Shown one piece after another: positions 34,670 to 45,439 of a DNA stretch of 64,000 nt. The first letter of the stretch is position 1; the number at the start of each line of letters is the position of its first letter. The position numbers were made by a program, and so were the translations under genes. The notes under the pieces were generated by a model, which was given only the letters and a program-made list of their open reading frames with translations, had not been told where the DNA came from and ran no database searches. Origin of the DNA: Hofstenia miamia (lineage: Eukaryota > Xenacoelomorpha > Acoela); NCBI GenBank assembly GCA_004352715.1, contig SCFE01000036.1, positions 1,629,942 to 1,693,941 on the forward strand, written 5' to 3'.

Positions 34670-35643
34670 CATGAACCAGTTTATTATTATTTTCCCGATT
34701 ATCTACGCTGTCCCATTACTGTAATATCCAAAAATGTTTAATTTATATTTATAATTTAGCAATGAAGAGACATTTGATGCATTAGATCTTGTACGTTCTT
34801 AGTCTTTGATATAATTACTGTTGTTTGCTATGGCATACTTGAAAAGAATAGTAATATTATATTATGATTGACAAGATTGAATCCCAGTTTAAAATTATGT
34901 GCATTTCTAATAGGAAGATTATGAACAATACGCTTACCTACTGATTCATGGTGTATGATAAACACATCTATACACATGTACAGAAGATGCGGGTTCAAAT
35001 CCCACCGAATCAATTGCACTATATTTAAAATTTCACTAGTCTCTAAATGTATAAATTCACACATAAATGGTAGTAAACTGTTTTATTACTCTTTGTATAA
35101 TATACTTTTAAGCATATTTCGGATTTAAAAAAATTTTTTGATACATTATGCAATCGGGATTTCAATTTATTGGGAATTTTTTTTTTTATTTCATTTAAAT
35201 TCCTATTTTCTCATTTAATATACTTTGATAACTAATATCTGAAGTTATCTAATACAAAATTAACAAAGCTTACTATTTATTGCTGCAATAAATTTTTGCC
35301 AAAGCATACATCAATGAAAAATAATTGCATTTTTCAAAGATACATACTTAGGATGGATATAGAGAATGTGTTCCACAAAGTACTTGAAATAGCTAGGAGG
35401 TGTAACGTAGACAAACTAATACAGGTCACCAGAGGATTTAGTTTACATAATTCTTTGAAAAGGTTAAATTACCAGTGAGAGTTTAAGTTTCAATTATGAA
35501 GTAAAAGTGGCCCTGTTAATGAACTATTCTATGTGAAAAATACTGTTTCCTAGTTACAGTTATATATTTTGCAATAATTTAAGTTGAAAAATGTAATAGG
35601 ACAACATAGATAATAGGGCGAATAGATATTAATTTAGGTCATC
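34670..35643. mobile_element. 974-bp non-autonomous DNA transposon, 8-bp target duplication (hAT-like)
   Basis: ATAAATGT at 34662-34669 and again at 35644-35651 flank the insert; the uninterrupted left arm has a single copy (its complement ACATTTAT). Termini are imperfect inverted repeats of about 50 bp: left includes ATTATCTACGCTGTCCCATT, right complement ATTATCTATGTTGTCCTATT. The 8-bp duplication fits the hAT superfamily. The inside has a tRNA-like B box (GGGTTCAAATCCC) and only short ORFs (60 codons at 35296-35478; 78 codons on the minus strand at 34828-35064). Further copies at 35876-36849 and partly 37381-38153 are assembly duplicates. Confidence 0.75.
34936..35016 (+). other. tRNA-like sequence with B box
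   Basis: TGATTCA (34941) and CGAATCA (35005) can pair over six bases as an acceptor stem. Between them are a GTGT/ACAC mini-stem and GCGGGTTCAAATCCCAC, which matches the Pol III B box and T-arm. The D loop lacks GG and the anticodon stem pairs poorly, so this is a tRNA-derived or look-alike sequence and not a functional tRNA. Confidence 0.3.
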
Positions 35644-35797
35644 ATAAATGTGTTAACAAGGAATTTTGACAAAAGTGAAATGCGGTTTTTTGTAAGTTTT
35701 TCCAAATTACATTGTACGTGCAATCATCTGAAAATCATGGAAAAAGCAAAATGTAATGTGTGATAACAAGGTATATTAACAAAATCAAATGTAATGN

Positions 35798-38690
35798 AGA
35801 TTGACCAGCCAATGGAAATACATTGAACATATGAAAAATATTCATTGGTTGAAAAAAACATGATACAATAAATGTCATGAACCAGTTTATTATTATTTTC
35901 CCGATTATCTACGCTGTCCCATTACTGTAATATCCAAAAATGTTTAATTTATATTTATAATTTAGCAATGAAGAGACATTTGATGCATTAGATCTTGTAC
36001 GTTCTTAGTCTTTGATATAATTACTGTTGTTTGCTATGGCATACTTGAAAAGAATAGTAATATTATATTATGATTGACAAGATTGAATCCCAGTTTAAAA
36101 TTATGTGCATTTCTAATAGGAAGATTATGAACAATACGCTTACCTACTGATTCATGGTGTATGATAAACACATCTATACACATGTACAGAAGATGCGGGT
36201 TCAAATCCCACCGAATCAATTGCACTATATTTAAAATTTCACTAGTCTCTAAATGTATAAATTCACACATAAATGGTAGTAAACTGTTTTATTACTCTTT
36301 GTATAATATACTTTTAAGCATATTTCGGATTTAAAAAAATTTTTTGATACATTATGCAATCGGGATTTCAATTTATTGGGAATTTTTTTTTTGATTTCAT
36401 TTAAATTCCTATTTTCTCATTTAATATACTTTGATAACTAATATCTGAAGTTATCTAATACAAAATTAACAAAGCTTACTATTTATTGCTGCAATAAATT
36501 TTTGCCAAAGCATACATCAATGAAAAATAATTGCATTTTTCAAAGATACATACTTAGGATGGATATAGAGAATGTGTTCCACAAAGTACTTGAAATAGCT
36601 AGGAGGTGTAACGTAGACAAACTAATACAGGTCACCAGAGGATTTAGTTTACATAATTCTTTGAAAAGGTTAAATTACCAGTGAGAGTTTAAGTTTCAAT
36701 TATGAAGTAAAAGTGGCCCTGTTAATGAACTATTCTATGTGAAAAATACTGTTTCCTAGTTACAGTTATATATTTTGCAATAATTTAAGTTGAAAAATGT
36801 AATAGGACAACATAGATAATAGGGCGAATAGATATTAATTTAGGTCATCATAAATGTGTTAACAAGGAATTTTGACAAAAGTGAAATGCGGTTTTTTGTA
36901 AGTTTTTCCAAATTACATTGTACGTGCAATCATCTGAAAATCATGGAAAAAGCAAAATGTAATGTGTGATAACAAGGTATATTAACAAAATCAAATGTAA
37001 TGCATGCAAGCAAGTGTAATGTGTGATATACCCATGTATATTAACATGAAATGAAATTAGTCATTATTCCAAAAAATGTATGTATGTGAATTGGCCCCAA
37101 CATGTAAATGAATCACTATTAAAATCAATTAAAAAACTGACATGAATCACTAATTGAAATCCATTAGTTGATACACTTAAAAATATCAAGCATGTGATGT
37201 CACTGAAAATCCATTAGTGGGGCTGTCAATCAACATTTGTCACATAGAATGACTTAGTAATTAACATTTGCAAACACTCCCCTGATATCTCTGAATCAGC
37301 GATGACGTCATTTTGTGAGATCTCCTCTGTTCTTAATACACTACTTAGGTAGTGAAGCACAGCTCCTTAACAGATGCTANACAAGATTGAATCCCAGTTT
37401 AAAATTATGTGCATTTCTAATAGGAAGATTATGAACAATACGCTTACCTACTGATTCATGGTGTATGATAAACACATCTATACACATGTACAGAAGATGC
37501 GGGTTCAAATCCCACCGAATCAATTGCACTATATTTAAAATTTCACTAGTCTCTAAATGTATAAATTCACACATAAATGGTAGTAAACTGTTTTATTACT
37601 CTTTGTATAATATACTTTTAAGCATATTTCGGATTTAAAAAAATTTTTTGATACATTATGCAATCGGGATTTCAATTTATTGGGAATTTTTTTTTTGATT
37701 TCATTTAAATTCCTATTTTCTCATTTAATATACTTTGATAACTAATATCTGAAGTTATCTAATACAAAATTAACAAAGCTTACTATTTATTGCTGCAATA
37801 AATTTTTGCCAAAGCATACATCAATGAAAAATAATTGCATTTTTCAAAGATACATACTTAGGATGGATATAGAGAATGTGTTCCACAAAGTACTTGAAAT
37901 AGCTAGGAGGTGTAACGTAGACAAACTAATACAGGTCACCAGAGGATTTAGTTTACATAATTCTTTGAAAAGGTTAAATTACCAGTGAGAGTTTAAGTTT
38001 CAATTATGAAGTAAAAGTGGCCCTGTTAATGAACTATTCTATGTGAAAAATACTGTTTCCTAGTTACAGTTATATATTTTGCAATAATTTAAGTTGAAAA
38101 ATGTAATAGGACAACATAGATAATAGGGCGAATAGATATTAATTTAGGTCATCATAAATGTGTTAACAAGGAATTTTGACAAAAGTGAAATGCGGTTTTT
38201 TGTAAGTTTTTCCAAATTACATTGTACGTGCAATCATCTGAAAATCATGGAAAAAGCAAAATGTAATGTGTGATAACAAGGTATATTAACAAAATCAAAT
38301 GTAATGCATGCAAGCAAGTGTAATGTGTGATATACCCATGTATATTAACATGAAATGAAATTAGTCATTATTCCAAAAAATGTATGTATGTGAATTGGCC
38401 CCAACATGTAAATGAATCACTATTAAAATCAATTAAAAAACTGACATGAATCACTAATTGAAATCCATTAGTTGATACACTTAAAAATATCAAGCATGTG
38501 ATGTCACTGAAAATCCATTAGTGGGGCTGTCAATCAACATTTGTCACATAGAATGACTTAGTAATTAACATTTGCAAACACTCCCCTGATATCTCTGAAT
38601 CAGCGATGACGTCATTTTGTGAGATCTCCTCTGTTCTTAATACACTACTTAGGTAGTGAAGCACAGCTCCTTAACAGATGCTATTCTAAC
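35798..38690. repeat. Assembly copies of the right arm
   Basis: After an N at 35797 the sequence repeats from 34592 (offset 1206). After an N at 37380 it repeats from 36077 (offset 1304). The second copy includes host LINE sequence beyond the element end (GGTAGTGAAGCACAG), so this is not biological amplification of the element alone. Confidence 0.85.
38154..38649. repeat. Right terminal inverted repeat (outer block)
   Basis: Complement of 27958-28445 with scattered substitutions. The outer TGACGTCA (38607-38614) is kept; the second has mutated to TGATGTCA. Confidence 0.85.
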
Positions 38691-40316
38691 TGTGGATCTT
38701 CAAGTAATTTTATGTCATCATAATTTGAATGGACTTAGAAACACGTTTCGAGAAGAACTCTTGGACAAATTTTGGAGACTTGGAGATAGAGCTTCAAGAG
38801 TGACAATACCATCTTTTTGTCTGTTGATTGTTTTGGGCAAAGCACTGAAATCATAATTAGGATTAGGCAACAAAACTTCACATTTAGTTAAACGAATTTA
38901 CAAGCCTACTTTTTTCATAGCTAACACCACAAACTCAAACACTTTACACAAAGATGGAACATCCCCAACCAGAGATCTAAATACCATGCATTGCATGCTA
39001 ATTCAGGAAATTTATCTTTGATAGCAGAAACGATTGGGTGAATAGCTAAAGCAAACAAAAGGGGAGCCAAGGGATCACCTTGTGAACTATGCAAGCTGAA
39101 AGCAAGGATTTAGATCCAAATTTCAATTGAGAAGGCTGGGAGTAGCAAAAATAAACCCAAAGATATAGCTGTGCAAAATGAAGTTTAACCTGAGAAAGTA
39201 TTGCTGAACGATTAAGACTGTTAAATGCATTTTGATGTCTACCTGGAGAAATGCTAAATTTGTCTTTGATCCAACAGCTTCCACCAATCCATTCAAAGCA
39301 TGGATGACAGCTTCACAACCTCCCATAATGCCTACACCAACTTGAAGTGGAGAAAAAAGAGCAGCTGCCCCATTCCTTGACAATTGACATAAGCATTTGG
39401 CAATCAATCTTCGAAGAACTTCTCCCAATGCAATTGGGCGAATTCCACCATCCTTTTTCTTAAATGCAAAAAGATTAGCTCCACAAAGATATGGTGCAAT
39501 TTCATCAGGAGCATTACCATATATTAAATAGTTGATTACTTTGAGCACCAATGCAATTTCTTTGTCCTCAGATTCAGGTGTTGGGCATTGGAATGCATTA
39601 ATCAGATGGGAAGCATACAGTTTAGAGACACCAGCAGCATAATCCCTGGGAAATCTTTTCACACATTTAATCAGAATGTCTTTGTTTATCACAAATGGCT
39701 CTGTGTCTTCAGTACTATAATCTATTTTATTTTTTGAAGTGTTGGGATGCTTCTCCTTTAGTGCATGAAATGTTTGCTCATCAAAGCTTAGACCATCAGA
39801 TCTTAGGGCTGCTATAGCTCTACGAAAACTGCCTTTGTGACCAAGGTGTCTAGCTCTTTTAAGATTTTGGCTGGAACTGACAGAAGATGATTTATTTTTA
39901 ATGTTGCCAGAACTTACAGTTGCTTCGTACCAAAGTTGAGCATAATCACCATTCAACCAACACTCAAAGCGGCTCTTGAGAATTGACTCTTCGTATTTCA
40001 GGTGTTTGGAGCCCCCAAGAGGAGGAGACCGGAGAACACAAGCAGGCAAAACAAAAATCTCCACCCAATGATTAATGAAACTTGGTTCCCGCTTAACCTT
40101 ACTAAAAGAGTGATTCACAGCTTTAGCCCAGAGATTACGGCAGCTGATTGGAACAATCTTTCTGGGAAGAATAGAAAACATTTCAATATGAGAAAGTGAG
40201 GGAAATACAGGCGTTATTCCAAGTGAACGAGGTGGTAGCCCTGAACCTTCACATCTGGAACCATTGACAGTATAATGTTTGACAAGTCCTGAATGTTTAC
40301 ACAAATCAAAAGCATG
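38652..40316 (-). pseudogene. Second LINE, reverse transcriptase N-terminal part
   Basis: Minus-strand order: FVLPACVLRSPPLGGSKHLK, SRFECWLNGDYAQLWYEA, RAIAALRSDGLSFDEQTFHA, YLCGANLFAFKKKDGGIRPI, ALGEVLRRLIAKCLCQLS, FSPLQVGVGIMGGCEAVIHA and LAFLQVDIK. These are the linker and RT fingers/palm of the invertebrate LINE whose C-terminus is at 26649-27957. One frame stays open from about 40316 to 39200. Downstream, in other frames, FALAIHPI-like and NAWYLD motifs follow near 38960-39100, where the expected YxDD is damaged by a small deletion. The 5' end is lost in a 752-N gap; a 176-bp copy of 39149-39324 reappears at 41069-41244. Confidence 0.85.
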
Positions 40317-41068
40317 NNNNNNNNNNNNNNNNNNNNNNNNNNNNNNNNNNNNNNNNNNNNNNNNNNNNNNNNNNNNNNNNNNNNNNNNNNNNNNNNNNNN
40401 NNNNNNNNNNNNNNNNNNNNNNNNNNNNNNNNNNNNNNNNNNNNNNNNNNNNNNNNNNNNNNNNNNNNNNNNNNNNNNNNNNNNNNNNNNNNNNNNNNNN
40501 NNNNNNNNNNNNNNNNNNNNNNNNNNNNNNNNNNNNNNNNNNNNNNNNNNNNNNNNNNNNNNNNNNNNNNNNNNNNNNNNNNNNNNNNNNNNNNNNNNNN
40601 NNNNNNNNNNNNNNNNNNNNNNNNNNNNNNNNNNNNNNNNNNNNNNNNNNNNNNNNNNNNNNNNNNNNNNNNNNNNNNNNNNNNNNNNNNNNNNNNNNNN
40701 NNNNNNNNNNNNNNNNNNNNNNNNNNNNNNNNNNNNNNNNNNNNNNNNNNNNNNNNNNNNNNNNNNNNNNNNNNNNNNNNNNNNNNNNNNNNNNNNNNNN
40801 NNNNNNNNNNNNNNNNNNNNNNNNNNNNNNNNNNNNNNNNNNNNNNNNNNNNNNNNNNNNNNNNNNNNNNNNNNNNNNNNNNNNNNNNNNNNNNNNNNNN
40901 NNNNNNNNNNNNNNNNNNNNNNNNNNNNNNNNNNNNNNNNNNNNNNNNNNNNNNNNNNNNNNNNNNNNNNNNNNNNNNNNNNNNNNNNNNNNNNNNNNNN
41001 NNNNNNNNNNNNNNNNNNNNNNNNNNNNNNNNNNNNNNNNNNNNNNNNNNNNNNNNNNNNNNNNNNNN

Positions 41069-41244
41069 AAATAAACCCAAAGATATAGCTGTGCAAAATG
41101 AAGTTTAACCTGAGAAAGTATTGCTGAACGATTAAGACTGTTAAATGCATTTTGATGTCTACCTGGAGAAATGCTAAATTTGTCTTTGATCCAACAGCTT
41201 CCACCAATCCATTCAAAGCATGGATGACAGCTTCACAACCTCCC
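41069..41244 (-). repeat. Copy of 39149-39324 between two N joins
   Basis: Identical 176-bp stretch of the LINE RT, bounded by the 752-N gap and an N at 41245. Most likely a misplaced contig end. Confidence 0.8.
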
Positions 41245-41284
41245 NTATAAATAATTTTCAAACTGTTTAGTTTCCCACAAATAA

Positions 41285-42065
41285 TTTTTCTTTGAAATCA
41301 CCTCTGTCTGCGCTGATGAAAACCTCTCCAAGAATTTTGTGCATGATACGATTGCATTCTTTGATTTCAATCTGTCTAAAAGCAGCTACACTGTCATTCC
41401 TGTCTTCGAAAAGTTTCTACTCTCTCCACACATTATTGATCCCTCTCTTCTTGTTCGCGATGGTATCCAGCTCTCCTATAAAGGTAACTTAAGGAACTTC
41501 TCTAATTCACCGAAAACATTTCGTTCATCATTTCGTAATCCGAATATTTCATATGCAAGTGTTGCATCAAATCACTTACGTATCCGCCATCGCCTTCTTC
41601 CTACGCCATATCGCCCAATCTAACTCTCATCTAAGATCAATGAACTTATTCAGGTGCAGTTTTTATTATATTATAATTATTGTTACTATATTAATTAATG
41701 GCAGTTTGCTATACCCCTACATTAATCCCTTAAAAAATTCAGCTATAATCCTTCGAAAATTACAAAGGTACATTCAAATTATTATGCTATGAAATTCTAT
41801 AATTCATTAAGTATTCATTTAAAATCGTTCCTAAAATTTCGAATAATTATTTCTGGAGACATTACAAGTAACGCAGGGCCAGCAATTCCCGAAAATAAAA
41901 TACAAGATGTATTAAATAATTTTAAGAAAAATTTTTAAAATTATTTACCTAAATTGTAGAAGTCTTAGTGCAAATCGCAATGAATTTATTCAAATTATCA
42001 GCAAAATTGAGAACAACGCTATATATGTATTTACTGAAACTTAATTAAAAGTCTCTAGAGAAGCC
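41285..42065 (+). pseudogene. CR1-like LINE: ORF1 SGNH C-terminus, 2A-like motif, ORF2 endonuclease start
   Basis: In the frame from 41339, FVHDTIAFFDFNLSKSSY, FLLSPHIIDPSLLVRDGIQL and SYKGN match the last block of an SGNH hydrolase (D..H-type DGIQLS). About 220 bp later IISGDITSNAGPAIPE (41846-41893) resembles the 2A-like GD.E.NPGP sequence often found at the start of LINE ORF2. It is followed by IYLNCRSLSANRNEFIQI and NAIYVFTET, the start of an APE-type endonuclease. Stops and shifts interrupt it. It is probably the downstream half of the ORF1 at 25800-26340. Confidence 0.6.
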
Positions 42066-42499
42066 TTCAAATATCTAGCATAACTATATATTTAAAATTA
42101 ACATACAAGCTGCAAGTAAAAGAAATCTTAAAGCGCATGGCAATGAGTATCAAAACAATATCACACGTAGCTGAACATTTACCCTCTGCCAAAAGATTCA
42201 ATTATTTCATGGTTTAGTCATGAGTCATCTTTTTTCAAATTTGAATGAATCATTAGTAAAAAACTTATAATAAAATTAGAATGGGCATTGAATGTTTGTC
42301 AGAAAAACTCCTCCAAAACAAGAAATTCATTTTATCATCCATGCTGCTCCCAAATCAACCTTTTATTTTTAATATTTTGATAAATTTCAAAATAACGAAA
42401 CAATTACCTCCTCATAATTCAATATCATTCCCAATATAAGAACTAATCATTATACTAGCATTAGAATTTCGTAAAAAAATCAAGCAACAGTCTTTTATT

Positions 42500-42830
42500 A
42501 ATGTTGCAATTTGCAATTGGAATCGATCACCAAATGAAATTAAAACGATTAAGACTTCAATTCAGTTTAAAAGAAAATTGAAAGCATTTATGTTGAAAGA
42601 AAAATTTAAATTTTACAACAAAGATTATACAATAACGCGCAATTAATCTCTATAGCTTGGGCTGAACAGATTTTGTAGTCTTGCTATTTTTTTGTAAATA
42701 TAGTTATTTGTTATCATTTTTGACACTTTTCAGATAACCAGTTTTGTAATTGAAAATATTATCTGAATATCTTATCTTATTTTAAGTTATGCAACGCTGG
42801 TGACAGCCCCTCAAATTTTTGTTACATCTA
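42500..42830 (+). pseudogene. LINE ORF2 C-terminus and 3' end
   Basis: NVAICNWNRSPNEIKTIKTS then IQFKRKLKAFMLKEKFKF is the W...P.....FK..LK tail of CR1-type ORF2, with a stop at about 42645. The following 180 bp is AT-rich and ends in ACGCTGGTGACAGCCCCTCA, probably the 3' UTR. The RT region between 42065 and 42500 is missing, so this LINE is internally deleted. Confidence 0.5.
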
Positions 42831-43079
42831 AATGTGTTCGATTTTTAAGCTGTTGAAATTCAAGAAATCAAAATTCATGTATCAACTAAAACAATTTGTA
42901 AAAATTTCCAGTATCAATATTAAGAAAGGAAAAGAATATGAAAGTATTTTCATAAAATTTAAAAATCAACAATTAAAAAATACTTTTAATAAAAACATTA
43001 GACTAAAAGAGATATACAGGGCAATGATGCTATCATTCAATTGTGTAATATCTATTCAAACAATTAAAAGTTTTGAAGG

Positions 43080-43618
43080 ACCATATTGATCACCACGCAC
43101 CAGAAAATCTAGAGTTGCAACGGAGCGAACCTTGCCCCATGGTTTAATCACGATCTTCATAGCGTCCAGAGATCACGTAGGGCCAAAGAACGCAAATGGC
43201 AGCGCACAAGATTAGATTCAGATTGGATAAAATATAGACAAGCGGTTAAGCATTTTGAACGTCACTATCAGGAAGCAAAATCTAACTTCTTTATTAACCA
43301 GATGCAGAGACACAGAATGGATTATAAGTTTTTCTCTTCTTCCTGACCATGCCTAAGAAGCTGAAATTGCAAACCGTTTCTCAAATTTCTTTTTCGAGAA
43401 AGTTGAGAAAATCAAAACTCATTTCACTTCGTCAATATCCCGTAAAGCTAGCCAAAATCTACACTCGTGATATAGGATCTTTGATGCAAAGTCACAACCA
43501 TCAATACCACCTCTTTGCGGATGACAATCAACTGTATATGGGATTCGTACCAGATGACGATTTTTCATATCAACGTGAAATCCGCCAAACAGAAAAATGC
43601 TTGCATGACGTCAAAGAT

Positions 43619-43620
<2 letters not shown>
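43080..43620 (+). pseudogene. LINE ORF2 fragment, endonuclease-RT linker joined to the FADD motif
   Basis: The traces DHIDHHAPE, then PWFNHDLHSVQRSRRAKERK, WIKYRQAVKHFERHYQEAK and SNFFINQM are the linker between endonuclease and RT. Next, in another frame, YHLFADDNQLYMGFVPDD carries the RT catalytic F/YADD. The roughly 250 residues normally between them are gone. It stops at a (TAAG)n tract where an opposite-strand LINE ends. Confidence 0.65.

Positions 43621-43648
<28 letters not shown>
43620..43648. repeat. (TAAG)n tract
   Basis: Seven perfect repeats. On the minus strand it is (CTTA)n at the 3' end of the next LINE, the tail type used by some CR1-like elements in place of poly(A). Confidence 0.9.
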
Positions 43649-43650
<2 letters not shown>

Positions 43651-44349
43651 CTTTTATTATTATGATAATCATCATAACATTAAGATTATGAATAAAGGAG
43701 AGTTCACGATTTCAGGAATCGGCTGGGGAAGAGGGAGAGTTCTTTAGAGCTGGTCGTTTTCCTTACTGACGGCATTCTGTGTCGTAGCTTTGTCATTGCA
43801 TACTCTGTTCGCTGCGGAACGTATTTATGCAGCGGATGTTTTACGCCCATGCGTTGGATTTGCCTGTATAGCCTTCGGTCTGATATGCGAATATGTTCTC
43901 TTATTGGAATGTAGTTTGATATGATTCCCAAGCGCATGGCTTTCTTCTGTACTCCATCAATCTTTTCAAGAATAGTCTTAGCCGCCCCTCCCCACACGCT
44001 GCATCCGTAAGTGATAATACTGACCACAATAGACTTATAGATCAATTGTAACTCATCTGAGGTATAACCCAGCTTCTTCAGCTTCAACAGCAAGAACACT
44101 GTAGAGTTTGCTCGCGCAACTACGGCCTCAATATGTTGTCTGAAGCTAAGTTTCTCATCAATAATAATTCCAAGAACTTTCACAGCTGCGACTTTGTCAA
44201 AAATAGCTTCAGGGGTATAGGAACTAAAGGTGAAGACTAATTCGTGCGTCTTATTATTGTTGAAGAACAAGTTTTTCGAAGCATATTGGCGCTGTAAAGA
44301 GTCAAGAATTTGATCAGCTCTATCTCCTGAATCTGCTGCGACAGTTGTT
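43649..44349 (-). pseudogene. 5'-truncated LINE, RT C-terminal part with (CTTA)n tail
   Basis: A single open minus-strand frame from about 44349 to the stop at 43704: ADQILDSLQRQYASKNLF, KVLGIIIDEKLSFRQHIEAV, ARANSTVFLLLKLKKLGYTS, VVSIITYGCSVWGG and IDGVQKKAMRLGI, ending SLFPSRFLKS. This is the thumb and C-terminal domain of a Jockey/CR1-type RT. The frame is intact, suggesting a young insertion. The 3' UTR is short (ATTATCATAATAATAAAAG) and ends in the CTTA repeats. It is cut on the 5' side, as is usual for LINEs, next to the mariner element. Confidence 0.8.
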
Positions 44350-44441
44350 TTAAGGAAACGAAACTGTGATAAAATTTGGTAATAAAATAAAGAAAGATAT
44401 ATTCTACATTTGTGTAAAATTTTAAATCATAATCTTCAAAA

Positions 44442-45436
44442 ATGAGTCGAGAACAAGACCCCCGAGCCACCATCATTGCTGGACTGTGCGGCGGTAGAAC
44501 AGTTAGACAAATTGCTTGTTCTTCCCGTAAGCGTCATGCGCGCAGAAGTGATCGTTATGTCAAGATTTTGTGATAAAATAAAAAAAATCATCGATGATGA
44601 TCCGAGTAAGCCCATGTGATCCATTCCCAGGGAACAGAATTTGTCACAAACTACCATACATAGGATTGTGCATTCAGAGTTGAAGTACAAGTTCTACAAA
44701 TATTGGAAAGGTCAATTAATCTCAATCCAGACCAAAACCCGAAGATAATCCAAGGCTAAATTGTTATTAAATCGATTAAGACATCAAAAGTCAACAGACA
44801 ACCTCATTTTCTTTTCCGACGAAAAAAATTTTTTACAAAATCAGAAAATCAACAAACAAAACAATCGTTGGCTTTGTTTAGATCCCACTGAAGTTCCAAT
44901 TGTAAGGTCAAGAAAATTTCCAGCAACAGTTATGGTATTAGGAGTGGTGTCAAATCGGGGTGATGTGATGCTTCCACACATCTTTCCCAATGTTTTAAGA
45001 GTGAATACAGATGCTTAATCGAGCTTTTGAACACCGTTGTAAAGCCTTGGATGGACAGAGTCGCAAGAGGGAGACATTACGTCTTTCAGCAAGATGGTAC
45101 GCCTTCCCATAACTCACATTCTACCCAATCATGGCTTCGTGAGAATGTTTCTGAATTCTGGGAAAAAGAAGTTTGGCCGCCTAGCGATCCAGATTGCAAT
45201 CCGTTGGACTATTTTGTATGGGGCATGTTAGAACGAGATGTTAATAAAACAGACCAACACAATGTTGGATCCATTATAGCCAGTCTGAACCAAGCAATTT
45301 CAAATTTACCCAAAGCACATGTCGTGGCAGCATGTAGAAGATTTAGGTATCAGATCGAAGCAGTGGTGACTGAAGAGGGTGATTTTTTGAGTAACATCAA
45401 AGAATGCAGTTTAATGAATTTACCCACAAAATTATA
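44442..45436 (+). pseudogene. Mariner-like transposase with DD37D spacing (degraded)
   Basis: Begins MSREQDPRATIIAGLCGG (ATG 44442) with RTVRQIA as HTH. Later parts: LIFFSDEKNFLQNQ (first Asp), RKFPATVMVLGVVSNRGDVM, HYVFQQDGTPSHNSHSTQSW (second Asp) and WPPSDPDCNPLDYFVWG (third Asp, 37 residues after the second). The 3' half from 45027 is open to the stop at 45435-45437. Stops and frameshifts near 44574, 44750 and 45018 inactivate it. GTTACACCCTGTA at about 45509-45521 could be the 3' terminal repeat; no 5' partner was found. Confidence 0.8.
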
Positions 45437-45439
45437 AGA

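Larger units (their letters stand above)
27958..38649. mobile_element. Long-TIR DNA element with TA target duplication, family unknown
   Basis: Ends begin AGTAGTGTATTAAGAACAGA at 27958 and its complement ends at 38649. TA flanks both sides (27956-27957 and 38650-38651). Removing the element and one TA restores an open LINE reading frame at the join, which supports the boundaries. Left and right terminal repeats 27958-28445 and 38154-38649 are about 94% identical by eye. Similarity then continues in pieces: 28446-28717 with 34389-34661, 28718-28835 with about 33875-33992, and 28834-28885 with about 33318-33366. The left arm is thus an internally deleted version of the right. The interior holds short ORFs with no known transposase, polymerase, integrase or capsid signature that I can see. 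Assembly copies inflate the length; collapsed it is about 6.7 kb. Confidence 0.75.

Noticed and set aside
34941-35012. Functional tRNA gene
   Set aside because: The D-loop lacks GG and the anticodon stem pairs poorly, so only the T-arm/B box is convincing.
27958-38649. Polinton/Maverick identification
   Set aside because: Long TIRs fit, but the target duplication appears to be TA and not 6 bp, the length is too short, and no polymerase B, integrase, protease, ATPase or capsid is visible.
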